Assembly (NCBI GenBank): GCA_964359565.1
Contig: CAYHTN010000003.1
Span: forward strand, 1 to 34,805
From: JAGOTP01 sp964359565
GTDB lineage: Bacteria; Patescibacteriota; Patescibacteriia; 2-12-FULL-60-25
DNA: 34,805 nucleotides
Reading direction: 5' to 3'
A model generated the notes under the pieces. The model was not told where the DNA came from, made no database searches, and saw nothing but the letters and a program-made list of their open reading frames with translations. The position numbers and the translations under genes are program-made. Positions 8,202 through 15,583 of this stretch are shown here, one piece after another (within the stretch, counting starts at the first letter, position 1; each line of letters starts with the position of its first letter).

Positions 8202-8275
8202 AGGGGCGTCGTATAATGGTAGTACAACGGTCTCCAAAACCGTTAGCGTGGGTTCGATTCCCCCCGCCCCTGCCA
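8202..8275 (+). tRNA. trnW: tRNA-Trp (anticodon CCA)
   Basis: A 74-base cloverleaf with acceptor stem AGGGGCG/CGCCCCT, discriminator G and an encoded CCA. The anticodon stem ACGGT/ACCGT closes a CTCCAAA loop giving anticodon CCA. The T loop TTCGATT is closed by GTGGG/CCCCC, with one G-C pair missing in strict complementarity. It is the functional copy. Its 3' end overlaps the last codons of the opposite-strand serine recombinase. Confidence 0.95.
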
Positions 8276-9850
8276 TACAGGAAACTCATCTAATAAAGAT
8301 GGGTTTTTTGTTATAGCCATGCGGGTTTTCATGGTTTCGAAGCTATCCATGTTTTGATTCACGAGCGTGTTGATCTCTCCAAGCAATACATACGGCTTTT
8401 TCAAATCAATCGCTAGGTTTTTATCATGCAATACGAGTTTCGAAGCGATTTGCTGGAGAAGCGTTTTCGACAGAGGCGATTTAGGATCTTCCGTCTTCTC
8501 AGGTGGCAACATCGAATAATCAAAGGCTTCAATCAAAGACTCCTCCCAGCGCTTTACACGGTGCTCAAAGCCCTCGATATTTTCCTTGACGAGAAACATT
8601 GCGTCTTCCTTTTCCTTCTTTCGGCGCTGATACTCTTCTTCTACGATGAGGTTCTTCAAGTAGGCATCGAGAAGACGATCTAAGAAGATTTGTCCGGTCG
8701 CATACTCTTTCTGTAGCGCTTCGAGGTCTTTAAGGCGGGTACGCGCTTCGTATTCGTGTTGGAGAGGTAACCAATCCTTTAACCATACTGCCAGTGGATG
8801 CGGGAGTCTCACAGCCTTGAGGGCACGAATAATCTGCTTCTCGAGTTCCCCTTCTTCAATCACGGGTTGCTCGCACCTCTCTTCACCACGCTTCCTTGAC
8901 CATGTGCAGTGATAATAACGATACGTCCTTCCCTTTGTTATTTTCTGCTCCGGCGTAATCATGCGACCACACGAACAACGAATGAACCCTCTGAAGACAA
9001 AATCATACGAGACCGTGTGCGGAGATGATCGACCGCTCAAAATATCCTGGAGTCTCAGATATTCCTCCCATGAGATGATTGGCTCGTGAGCACCTTGATA
9101 TCGTTCTCCTTTTCGTTCAATGAGTCCAGCGTAAAATGGATTCCGTAATAACTCGTATATCTTAGAGGTGGCCAAAGGTTTTTTGTATCGTGTCCGCAGA
9201 CCCCATTCATTATTCGCAACTTGCACGATCTGCAGTGGCGAAGTCCCAAGAAGAACTGAGTCAAAGATACGACGTATGATTGGTGCGCGTTCTGGATCCT
9301 GAATGATCGTGTGGTCATCCAGTTTATTGAGATAGCCGAGCGGTGCCAAACCGGGAAGCCAACCAAGACTTAACTTCGAGCGATTGCCTCGTTTTACATT
9401 CTCTCCCAAGTTGTCAGAAAAATACTTGGCCTGACCCATCATAATGGTCAGCATGAATTTGCCCTGTGGCGTCTTCTCGAAATTATACTGATTGAACTTG
9501 AGATCGAGAATCATGTCACGGTCGAGGAGATCAATGATCCGTCCGCTATCCGAAGCGTTGCGCGCCAAACGATCGGGGTGCCATGCAATAATCCCGTTTG
9601 CTTCACCCTTTTCAATCCGATCCATCATCTCGTTGAATTTCGGACGACCTGTCGCCTTGGCGCTCATTTGCTCCTTGAAGACGCCAACAATTTTGAGTCC
9701 TTGAGCGGCTGCCATTTTCTGCGTCTCTTCGATCTGGGAGTCGATACTCAAAACCTGTCTATCGTCCGATTCAGTCGATTTCCGTGCATACAGGAAGAAT
9801 CGAATACTCTTCACATTCGGCTGCAAATTTTCATTCATATCTAGGGTCAA
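8243..9850 (-). CDS. Large serine recombinase (site-specific integrase)
   Basis: A 535-residue integrase-type recombinase. The resolvase catalytic domain spans residues ~16-165 and has the nucleophile in FFLYARKSTES (Ser25), the DSQIEETQ helix and the DRLARN arginine motif. The recombinase domain follows (GLAPLGYLNK onward, to ~290). Next come a zinc ribbon (CSCG near 305, then YYHC and ERC) and a charged coiled coil (370-440). The TTG at 9850 has an AAGG upstream; an in-frame ATG at 9838 is the alternative. The final ten residues (WQGRGESNPR) are the antisense of the tRNA-Trp 3' half, so the gene ends inside its own probable attachment site. It leads the minus-strand island up to 13629. Confidence 0.93.
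   Translation of the reverse strand: MTLDMNENLQPNVKSIRFFLYARKSTESDDRQVLSIDSQIEETQKMAAAQGLKIVGVFKEQMSAKATGRPKFNEMMDRIEKGEANGIIAWHPDRLARNASDSGRIIDLLDRDMILDLKFNQYNFEKTPQGKFMLTIMMGQAKYFSDNLGENVKRGNRSKLSLGWLPGLAPLGYLNKLDDHTIIQDPERAPIIRRIFDSVLLGTSPLQIVQVANNEWGLRTRYKKPLATSKIYELLRNPFYAGLIERKGERYQGAHEPIISWEEYLRLQDILSGRSSPHTVSYDFVFRGFIRCSCGRMITPEQKITKGRTYRYYHCTWSRKRGEERCEQPVIEEGELEKQIIRALKAVRLPHPLAVWLKDWLPLQHEYEARTRLKDLEALQKEYATGQIFLDRLLDAYLKNLIVEEEYQRRKKEKEDAMFLVKENIEGFEHRVKRWEESLIEAFDYSMLPPEKTEDPKSPLSKTLLQQIASKLVLHDKNLAIDLKKPYVLLGEINTLVNQNMDSFETMKTRMAITKNPSLLDEFPVWQGRGESNPR
8285..8309 (+). terminator. Intrinsic terminator of tRNA-Trp
   Basis: CTCATCT, loop AATAA, AGATGGG and then TTTTTT form a classical terminator 10 bases after the tRNA CCA end. 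It is embedded in the C-terminal coding part of the opposite-strand recombinase. Confidence 0.75.
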
Positions 9851-9857
9851 TTTTACC

Positions 9858-10220
9858 TTAATTAGACGAAGTTCCCAAGCTTGATTCGATCATTCCTTTA
9901 TATCTATGCGATCGGTAGTCCAATCTAAAACAGGTTCTGCAGCCTATACCGCCAGAACACTGATAGAGGGTGCCGACTCGCTTTGAGCAGACGGGGCAGC
10001 TGAACCAAAACCGTAAGCCTCCATTGCCCGTTCTGCTGCCTGTAAACGATATGTGAACTTCGTTGATATTGATGCCGCTCTCTCCCAAGCTATGTTTCAT
10101 CAACTTCCCATGCTCGCCGACAATCTTCCGCACTTCGATTCTTTGACAGGCGTCAGCAAGTGTCTTTTGTTTTCCGTAATCATTGAGGGTCATTGGTTTC
10201 CGCATAGGATTGGGGCGCAC
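9858..10220 (-). CDS. Zinc-ribbon protein of the recombinase island
   Basis: A 120-residue protein with one probable zinc site: CPVC near residue 75 and CRTC near 95, inside the context GLRFWFSCPVC and FRLDYRSHRYKG. This arrangement is common in small accessory proteins of bacterial mobile elements. The precise function is unknown; a DNA-binding role is an inference. The first 41 bases overlap the upstream gene, and the stop is 7 bases before the recombinase start, so the three are probably one transcript. An in-frame ATG at 10193 (MTLNDYGKQ) is an equally good start and would reduce the overlap. Confidence 0.7.
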   Translation of the reverse strand: MRPNPMRKPMTLNDYGKQKTLADACQRIEVRKIVGEHGKLMKHSLGESGININEVHISFTGSRTGNGGLRFWFSCPVCSKRVGTLYQCSGGIGCRTCFRLDYRSHRYKGMIESSLGTSSN

Positions 10221-10815
10221 AATTAATCGTTTGGCTCTCGTTGAAAAAAGCTGCCTTCGTTTGAATTTTCACATTTACCTGCGGCTGTCTTCGACTGCGT
10301 AGAGTGTCGATTGCGCTGAGATATTGACGCTCGGCTCGATCAATCTCTTTACTGTGTGTCGCCATGAGGTGTACGCCAATCATATTGGTTTCGGTCTGCA
10401 CTAGATAGGCGTTCATCTTTCGAGCCGCTCTAAGCGAGCGATAGTAAGCGCTTGCCGCTAGTCCGGCTAATGCAATTTCACTACTTGAAACACAGGCATA
10501 TTCTTTTTGGATAGATTGAGCGAGATCCATAACCATCGGCTTCCATCTTTCATCGACGACAGATTCAGCCACAAGGTACTGACGCTCGTGTCCAAGCATC
10601 ATCATCCCGCTACTTAAAAGTTCAGACTGTTCTTCGTTTAGCGTGCCCGTTGTTGAAATGCCCAATATCACCGCCTCCTGTACCTGCTTCATGAGGTGCT
10701 GTGGATCAAGATGGCTTGGAACGGTACGTAACCACTTCCTAAAATCTTCTGGACTCATCTTTCTCGAAACAGGTGTAACAGGTTGTTGAATCTCACGATT
10801 TTTAGCCTTTTCCAT
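10180..10815 (-). CDS. Hypothetical protein of the recombinase island
   Basis: A 211-residue soluble protein that I do not recognise. The first 25 residues are basic and polar. Residues 25-175 are predicted helical, with a small-residue helix (SEIALAGLAASAYYRSLRAA) and a heptad-like segment (THSKEIDRAERQYLSAIDTL). The C-terminal tail (VNVKIQTKAAFFNESQTINC) is Asn/Gln rich and resembles the tails of phage terminase small subunits. That resemblance is weak and no HTH is evident. It ends 41 bases inside the next gene. Just upstream lies the GGTTACC inverted-repeat array. Confidence 0.7.
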   Translation of the reverse strand: MEKAKNREIQQPVTPVSRKMSPEDFRKWLRTVPSHLDPQHLMKQVQEAVILGISTTGTLNEEQSELLSSGMMMLGHERQYLVAESVVDERWKPMVMDLAQSIQKEYACVSSSEIALAGLAASAYYRSLRAARKMNAYLVQTETNMIGVHLMATHSKEIDRAERQYLSAIDTLRSRRQPQVNVKIQTKAAFFNESQTINCAPQSYAETNDPQ

Positions 10816-10834
10816 AGACGATAGACTTATTTCT

Positions 10835-10914
10835 GGTTACCTCGGTTACCTGGTTACTGACCATGTAAACATTGGGTTTTCAAGATCTGCGGTAACACAG
10901 GTAACCGGGTAACC
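10835..10914. repeat. GGTTACC/GGTAACC inverted repeat array
   Basis: The left arm (10835-10857) holds three head-to-tail GGTTACC units, the last one a base short. The right arm (10891-10914) holds three GGTAAC(C) units. The arms are nearly exact reverse complements and are separated by 33 bases. The array lies in the 126-base gap between the ATPase gene and the 211-residue gene. It could be an iteron-like binding site, a replication origin or an operator, or the stem of a strong hairpin in the island transcript. Confidence 0.85.
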
Positions 10915-10941
10915 GGCTACGAGGTATGAACGTGCAGTAAG

Positions 10942-12369
10942 TTAAACTTGAGATGTAAAATCTTGATTCGGGTTCAATCCATGTAATTTCATGAAGCGTT
11001 TAAGTTCCGTATAATCTATTTCAAACCCTTTCATATTTGTTCCTGACGTTTTCTGTTGTTGAGCCGGACCTTTCACTAAGCCTATTTTTCGAAGCTCATG
11101 AGACAACCACCTACTATTCACCCACGCATGTCGGTTGTTGGAGCGTGGATCAAGAAATGTTTCTGCGTCAAAGCGCGCAACATGGTCTAGCAGATCTTGA
11201 AGTGGAACAAAGGATACTTGTCGCTTGGAATGCGTAGTGAAGTAGCTATGGAGAGCTTGAAGGATCTTCACACTGGAATTTTCTTCTAGCATGATCGCCG
11301 CCTTATCTCGGGACTGATCGAGAGCGAATTGGCGAAGGCGTTCACAAAGCCCCGTATAAGTACCATCTAGATGTTTCGCGATAGCCAGAATGGGTTTCCA
11401 TATTTCCCAAGAACGACCCTTGATTTCAGAATCAGCTATTTTAGAATATGTCTCTTTGAGCTGCAGCCACTCTCCTGCCATGACCCCTTCATAAATCGAA
11501 TCACGAATTCCACCCCAGATAGGATCATCGCTATCTACTTCATGATTCACAATGTCCTCATTCTCTGACTTGATTAACATTATTGAGATACAGCGACTCG
11601 ATAAAGTACCTTCAAGCCCGCGGATACCCGCCAGAATCTTAGGGCTATAGGGATCAAATTCCTTAATTGCCCAGTCCTTCCCAGCAACTTCTAACTTAGG
11701 AACCGAAGAATCTCGCTTATAACCCACGTTTAGAATCGCGAGTGCGGATTTACTCATCTCATCTTTCGCGCTTTGAAGCTTCTCAATCTCGTCGAGGCAG
11801 AGCGTTGATTGGTTGTCGTGTGTCAGTCGTACGAGCGCAGCAGGTGTTGTATCCGTCCCAACGCAGCCATTAAAAGCCATGAGAGAGACAATGTGTAGCG
11901 TCTTTGTCTTTCCTGCACCCGCCATCCCATTTAGATGGATATAAGGATACGTGGGGAGCATCCGAAAAACATAGGTGCCTATAATCCAGAGTGCCAATGT
12001 TTCAATGTTCTCATATGCTCCGAGATCGATATGACTTTCGAGTTGTTTGAGGATGGCTACAAAAGCCGCGGCTATCGTTCCCGAGCTTTCCCGTTTTAGA
12101 AAACGGTTTATCGAGGTCCACGACCAACGTTGTTTAGGTCGTGGCATGCGTTCTGAGACATATCCTAGACTCAAAAGTGATTCATCCGTTAGGTCCAGGC
12201 GCTCGCGACGCGATGTGATTAGAACAAAGCCCCGTTTCTTCTCCGAGATGCTACGGAGGAGTGGCACTGTGACGATGGCGAGATTCTTTTTTACATCGAA
12301 GAATTGAGCCGGAGTTATGTCGTTTAATTCCTCAGACGGATTCTGACTTTCCACATTGTTCATATTCAT
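10942..12369 (-). CDS. Replication-type P-loop ATPase of the island
   Basis: A 475-residue ATPase resembling the helicase half of mobile-element primase-helicase proteins (DUF927/DUF3631-like). Walker A is GMAGAGKTKT near residue 150 and Walker B is LCLDEIEKL near 196. A sensor-type SSRCISIML segment lies near 265. The N-terminal 100 residues lack primase motifs, so this is an ATPase module alone. The C-terminal third carries a winged-helix-like region (WVNSRWLSHELRKIGLVKG). It starts inside the end of a small upstream gene (38-base overlap). The GGTTACC repeat array lies directly downstream. This suggests replication or control of an excised form of the element, which is an inference. Confidence 0.8.
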   Translation of the reverse strand: MNMNNVESQNPSEELNDITPAQFFDVKKNLAIVTVPLLRSISEKKRGFVLITSRRERLDLTDESLLSLGYVSERMPRPKQRWSWTSINRFLKRESSGTIAAAFVAILKQLESHIDLGAYENIETLALWIIGTYVFRMLPTYPYIHLNGMAGAGKTKTLHIVSLMAFNGCVGTDTTPAALVRLTHDNQSTLCLDEIEKLQSAKDEMSKSALAILNVGYKRDSSVPKLEVAGKDWAIKEFDPYSPKILAGIRGLEGTLSSRCISIMLIKSENEDIVNHEVDSDDPIWGGIRDSIYEGVMAGEWLQLKETYSKIADSEIKGRSWEIWKPILAIAKHLDGTYTGLCERLRQFALDQSRDKAAIMLEENSSVKILQALHSYFTTHSKRQVSFVPLQDLLDHVARFDAETFLDPRSNNRHAWVNSRWLSHELRKIGLVKGPAQQQKTSGTNMKGFEIDYTELKRFMKLHGLNPNQDFTSQV

Positions 12370-12505
12370 GTTGATTAAGAAGAAAATTAAAAGTGTTGAG
12401 CAACTGCGTGCCTTCCATTTCTGCTTTTACAGTTGTTATTTCTTCCCCGAAGGACGTGAACCAGGCCGCTTGAAACTCACGAATCGCCTGTTCTGGAAGC
12501 TTCAT
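12332..12505 (-). CDS. Small conserved-looking acidic protein (57 aa)
   Basis: From the ATG at 12505 this frame encodes 57 residues beginning MKLPEQAIREFQAAWFTSFG, followed by EEITTVKAEMEGTQLLNTFN. The pattern (I-x-E-F-Q, F-G-E-E-I, A-x-x-x-G-x-x-L-L-N) resembles a small protein often seen in mobile elements of candidate-phylum bacteria. The start overlaps the upstream stop in an ATGA arrangement, strong support for translational coupling. The 3' end overlaps the ATPase start by 38 bases in a different frame. Function unknown. Confidence 0.7.
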   Translation of the reverse strand: MKLPEQAIREFQAAWFTSFGEEITTVKAEMEGTQLLNTFNFLLNQHEYEQCGKSESV

Positions 12506-12771
12506 AAACGCTCACCATACAAACGCGATTTAACGGCCTTCAGGGCCCCTAGGAGGGCCTGCGGCTCAATGGAAAGCTGTCTACGCCAATAAGCATCCAC
12601 GCAACGCTTGAGGTCGGAAGAATCTTCAAAGGCAAAGGTGCACCGGTTAGGGTCAGCTCGATCAATAGCTGTAAGACTTGTGCCAAGAGCGATTATTGTA
12701 GCCGCGAGTTGTATATCCTGCGTTTCGAAAGATTGCTCTAAAACCTGCTCTCTTTGAAGAGAGTTTTTCAT
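12502..12771 (-). CDS. Small DUF5659-like protein
   Basis: An 89-residue protein from the ATG at 12771 (a GTG at 12783 is possible). Its core reads FETQDIQLAATIIALG, then TFAFEDSSDLKRCVDAYWRR, then LSIEPQALLGALKAVKSRLY. This is the layout of the DUF5659 family: a short strand-helix unit, a phenylalanine-rich strand, a V-x-A-Y-W helix and a final K-S-R helix. The family is frequent in small mobile elements, and its role is unknown. Its stop overlaps the start of the 57-residue gene by 4 bases (ATGA). Confidence 0.7.
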   Translation of the reverse strand: MKNSLQREQVLEQSFETQDIQLAATIIALGTSLTAIDRADPNRCTFAFEDSSDLKRCVDAYWRRQLSIEPQALLGALKAVKSRLYGERL

Positions 12772-12824
12772 ACAGATGTTCACTTATCCCGCAATCCGCC
12801 TGATCAGACTTCCTTGGTAGGAGA

Positions 12825-12869
12825 TAAAAAATTGCGGGTACAGCCTTGGTCTTCACCTTGGCTATACCC
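12825..12869 (-). terminator. Intrinsic terminator after the 234-residue gene
   Basis: On the minus strand GGGTATAGCC and GGCTGTACCC form an interrupted stem of about nine pairs. GCA and then six T follow. It lies about 55 bases after the stop of the gene at 12925-13629, so that gene is probably a separate transcript from the rest of the island. Confidence 0.7.
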
Positions 12870-12924
12870 GTATACTTCCATACTGCTTTTTTTGACTGAT
12901 GACAGTTTTTCTCCCTAAAAATTG

Positions 12925-13629
12925 TCACACCATCTTTCTGGTTCTGTGCCGGTTCTGTCGGAGCTTGGCACGACGTTTTTTATCTAATTTAGCAGAAGAT
13001 ATAGTCAGCTCATCATCCTTCCAAATGCGACTAACTATATCCAGATCTGTTGCGCTTTCAACTTCTGACTCCGAAGATTTTTCCTTCGTATCTTGAAGAT
13101 ATAGCTCTAAATGCTCTTTGGTTTTACGAGTCAGATTAAAGTGCTTAAAATTAGGCCACAGCTCGCGTTGTTCTTTCTTAATTTGTGGCCAAGCTGCCTC
13201 GATATCTTCTAGGGATGTATCTGGATTAAGCTCTAAAACGACTCTCATTTTTTGTTTATTATCACCCTTGGTTATTAAATTAAAATTTAATTGTGGCGGT
13301 ACTAATTCACCGACTCCCATAACAAAATAGATGGTCTTCACCCATTCGTCCCCTAAATCGTATGCGAGTAAGAGTTTTCTGATATCGGTTAAGTAATCTT
13401 CTGTGAAATCTTTCTTTTCTTGAGTCATCTTTTTGAGAATCTGATCGTATTGGATGTAATGAAGGAAAGCCGATAGGCTGGGTGGTGTTTTTATGTGAAA
13501 AGCTTTTCTATGCCATTTTTTGGAAAGTTTATTCAAAGCGAGCACAAACGAAACATCTGAGAGCGTTTTTCTAAACAGAAGGAATTGATTTTTATAGTAG
13601 GTCTTATACAAGTGTCTATTGATTTTCAT
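12925..13629 (-). CDS. Hypothetical basic protein at the island edge
   Basis: A 234-residue soluble protein that I do not recognise. Residues 1-90 are helical and basic (LALNKLSKKWHRKAFH). Residues 105-140 look like a mixed alpha/beta core (GVGELVPPQLNFNLITKGDN, RVVLELNPDTSLEDI). A helix with EAAWPQIKKEQRELWPNF follows. The C-terminal 40 residues change from acidic/serine-rich to a strongly basic tail (KKRRAKLRQNRHRTRKMV), suggesting nucleic-acid binding. The I-x-x-A-W-P-x-I-K arrangement is seen in several mobile-element proteins of unknown function. It is the last minus-strand gene of the island and is followed by its own terminator. Confidence 0.7.
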   Translation of the reverse strand: MKINRHLYKTYYKNQFLLFRKTLSDVSFVLALNKLSKKWHRKAFHIKTPPSLSAFLHYIQYDQILKKMTQEKKDFTEDYLTDIRKLLLAYDLGDEWVKTIYFVMGVGELVPPQLNFNLITKGDNKQKMRVVLELNPDTSLEDIEAAWPQIKKEQRELWPNFKHFNLTRKTKEHLELYLQDTKEKSSESEVESATDLDIVSRIWKDDELTISSAKLDKKRRAKLRQNRHRTRKMV

Positions 13630-13701
13630 ACTTATTCTTTTGACTTTCTACCTCAAAAGCAGCATATTATCAACGTTCGTAAAACCGAATTTGCCTAAAC
13701 T

Positions 13702-13829
13702 ACGTGGGGTACCCGCGTGGCATGGCAGGAAGCCCCAATGACGATACTGAACCCCGCGTTCAGCTTCTCGTCATTGGGCTATATCTCGAAAGGGGTATGG
13801 GGTCGTAAGACCTAGCTAGCGTGGGGCTT
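13702..13829. other. Structured intergenic region, candidate ncRNA or element end
   Basis: The 218-base gap between divergent genes contains a near-palindrome (13702-13718, centred on GGGTACCC) and a long nested hairpin at 13731-13780. The hairpin's outer arms, AGCCCCAATGACGA and TCGTCATTGGGCT, enclose an inner CTGAAC/GTTCAG stem. A second TGGGGCTT at 13822-13829 could pair with the same AAGCCCCA as the outer arm, giving two mutually exclusive folds. It ends 18 bases before the next start codon. It could be a leader RNA, an attachment region or a bidirectional terminator. Confidence 0.5.
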
Positions 13830-13847
13830 TGTGATTAACAAATTTTT

Positions 13848-14411
13848 ATGAAAAACCACGTGGACAAAGACTCAGGGATGACAAAGTATATTATCCCACT
13901 CGGGATCATCGCGCTCGTCGTCCTCTTTATCAAAGGTGGTGTTTGGTTTACGGGGAGTTTCTTGTCATTCGTGAATGTCTTATCGACCATTGCTGCTGGG
14001 GTAACGATTATCCTTATATTATTTTCACTGGTCCCTAAGTGGCGCTCGTTTACCGGTCAGGGCATCTGGCTCGCTAGCTGGGTTCAGGGTGGAGCTCTTT
14101 GGTTCAACTGTTTTGGTATCACGGTCACTCTTTGGGGAACTATTATCGGGATACTCAGTATGCTTATACTTGGCATCGGTCCATTTTTTACCGCTCCTCT
14201 CGCGCTTCTTTTTCATGGTGAATTTTCATCGTTTTTTTCCCTGCTAGTTGGTATCGGAATTATTTACGCTCAAAGGCTACTCGGTATTTGGTTTGTCTCA
14301 AGTAGTGAAGAAGAAAATCCCACGACGAATAAGTACATAACCATAGCGATTATATCGATACTTTCGATCCTGAGCCTCGCTACTTTTTTGCTTGTTCACT
14401 TTATCTCGTGA
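13848..14411 (+). CDS. Multi-pass membrane protein
   Basis: A 187-residue integral membrane protein of unknown function. About five hydrophobic segments are visible: IIPLGIIALVVLFI (residues 14-28), FLSFVNVLSTIAAGVTIILI (38-58), a weaker Trp-rich segment (75-95), LSMLILGIGPFFTAPLALLF (103-125) and two near the end (SLLVGIGIIYA and IAIISILSILSLATFLLVHF). The N-terminus is short and charged. An in-frame ATG at 13878 (MTKYIIPLG) is an alternative start. The stop overlaps or nearly meets the next gene, so the pair is probably co-expressed. Confidence 0.7.
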   Translation: MKNHVDKDSGMTKYIIPLGIIALVVLFIKGGVWFTGSFLSFVNVLSTIAAGVTIILILFSLVPKWRSFTGQGIWLASWVQGGALWFNCFGITVTLWGTIIGILSMLILGIGPFFTAPLALLFHGEFSSFFSLLVGIGIIYAQRLLGIWFVSSSEEENPTTNKYITIAIISILSILSLATFLLVHFIS

Positions 14412-14422
14412 GAAACTTTTTT

Positions 14423-14710
14423 ATGAAAAAATCTCTCATTGAGCGCATGCTCACATTGCAAGGCTCCCCAAGATGGATTGAAACATTCTTTTTCCCTTTC
14501 TGGGCCACTTTATCTCTGCTGATGCTTCCAGCTCTCTTTCTGATGGTAGAATTGATCGGTCCTGCATTTGGAATGGAAATGCATCCCGAAGAACGAAGGT
14601 GGAATGCAACTTTGGTAGATCGATTAATAGGAATTCTAACCGCCGTCCTTCTTTATCTTGGAATATGGAAGATCCTAGATCTGACGGGGTTGAACTTCTT
14701 TACTGAATAA
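14423..14710 (+). CDS. Small membrane protein
   Basis: A 95-residue protein with two membrane segments: ATLSLLMLPALFLMVELIG (residues ~24-42) and LIGILTAVLLYLGIWKIL (~66-83). A charged loop lies between them (MHPEERRWNATLVDR). The ATG at 14423 is preferred; a GTG at 14408 overlaps the previous stop and would add five residues. It is the second gene of a two-gene membrane-protein unit. Function unknown. Confidence 0.6.
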   Translation: MKKSLIERMLTLQGSPRWIETFFFPFWATLSLLMLPALFLMVELIGPAFGMEMHPEERRWNATLVDRLIGILTAVLLYLGIWKILDLTGLNFFTE

Positions 14711-14724
14711 CACAAAATAAAAGT

Positions 14725-15090
14725 ATGTTTTGGCGCTTTAAACAAACTGAGGATAATCGAGATAAGTTTGGGAGAACGTTTGATGAAGCCTTCAAGGAAC
14801 ATGCCCGTTGGTGTATTGATACACTACGCAATAACGTTCCTGATGAGCAGGCTATTCAATATATTTGGAATAACTCACCGTCACTGGTAGAGCGTCCACC
14901 AGAGTTCAGAGAATTTTTTGTAGGCGACGCGGTGTTCAACGCCTGCGCAGAGATAAAAACCCGTCTGGAAGATTTTAAACAATTTTATAGCCCAGAGGAA
15001 ATTGAGTGGATCGGGACATGGATGAAGAAGGATGCAGACGTTTTGGATATGAGCATACCATCAAGAGAAAAGACCAATTCTTATTCTTGA
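14725..15090 (+). CDS. Hypothetical soluble protein
   Basis: A 121-residue, mostly helical acidic protein that I do not recognise. Helices are suggested around residues 20-36 (FDEAFKEHARWCIDTLRNN), 40-50 (EQAIQYIWNN), 60-85 (FREFFVGDAVFNACAEIKTR) and 88-106 (FYSPEEIEWIGTWMKKD). It has no signal or membrane segment. It lies 14 bases after the small membrane protein gene and may belong to the same transcript. Confidence 0.65.
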   Translation: MFWRFKQTEDNRDKFGRTFDEAFKEHARWCIDTLRNNVPDEQAIQYIWNNSPSLVERPPEFREFFVGDAVFNACAEIKTRLEDFKQFYSPEEIEWIGTWMKKDADVLDMSIPSREKTNSYS

Positions 15091-15145
15091 AACCAGTATT
15101 CAGTATTAATGCATTTAATCGGGCATGCCTTAAAAATCCCGCGCT

Positions 15146-15514
15146 GTGAACATACTGCCAGCAAAATCCAAAGACTATCCACTTAGAATCTTAGTTTATT
15201 GGCTTATTCTTTGGTCTTCTTTCTTTTTATACTCAACATTAAAACTACTTCCATCTATCTCCGATAATGGTTTTGTTGTTGAGAAAGCTGTATGCCTGGA
15301 GACTGCATCATCTGGAAGATTTGACGAAGGTGAGGAGTGCATTGGATACGACAAACCTTATTCTGTTCCCGTCGGGACAGAACTTCAGAATAATTTTAAG
15401 ACGACAGGAATATATACTACTGTTGTCACATGGTTGCTAGGTTTGATGTTGATGCAGGGTAAGAGAATTGAAGAAAGAGAAGATAAAAAAGACGCAAAAA
15501 TAACTGGGAGATGA
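15146..15514 (+). CDS. Small membrane protein with two transmembrane segments
   Basis: A 122-residue protein read from a GTG at 15146. Hydrophobic segments lie at ~12-32 (LRILVYWLILWSSFFLYSTL) and ~90-104 (YTTVVTWLLGLMLMQG). The ~55-residue loop between them contains two Cys (VCLETA and ECIGYDKPY) that could form a disulfide if exported. The tail is highly charged (RIEEREDKKDAK). No family was recognised and the start codon is uncertain. Confidence 0.55.
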   Translation: MNILPAKSKDYPLRILVYWLILWSSFFLYSTLKLLPSISDNGFVVEKAVCLETASSGRFDEGEECIGYDKPYSVPVGTELQNNFKTTGIYTTVVTWLLGLMLMQGKRIEEREDKKDAKITGR

Positions 15515-15583
15515 GATGCACAAAGTCGTAGCCTGCATGAAGCTGCAGGATTGGATAATGCCCTTCATTCGCACAAAACATCT

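Noticed and set aside
7861..8275. Group I intron splitting tRNA-Trp
   Set aside because: The downstream tRNA is complete, so no splicing is needed, and the 5' copy has no matching 3' half or intron core.
8091..8276. Minus-strand frame beginning MAGAGGIEPTLTVLE
   Set aside because: It is the antisense of tRNA-Trp and the GIY-YIG gene. Such GAGGIEPT-type frames are a known artefact of translating the reverse strand of tRNA 3' ends.
12662..12928. Minus-strand frame of 88 residues
   Set aside because: It runs through the terminator hairpin and overlaps the DUF5659-like gene in another frame, with no family-like sequence.
13731..13829. A copy of the tRNA-Trp 3' end marking the far attachment site of the island
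   Set aside because: No convincing match to the tRNA 3' sequence was found here, so the right boundary of the island is left open.
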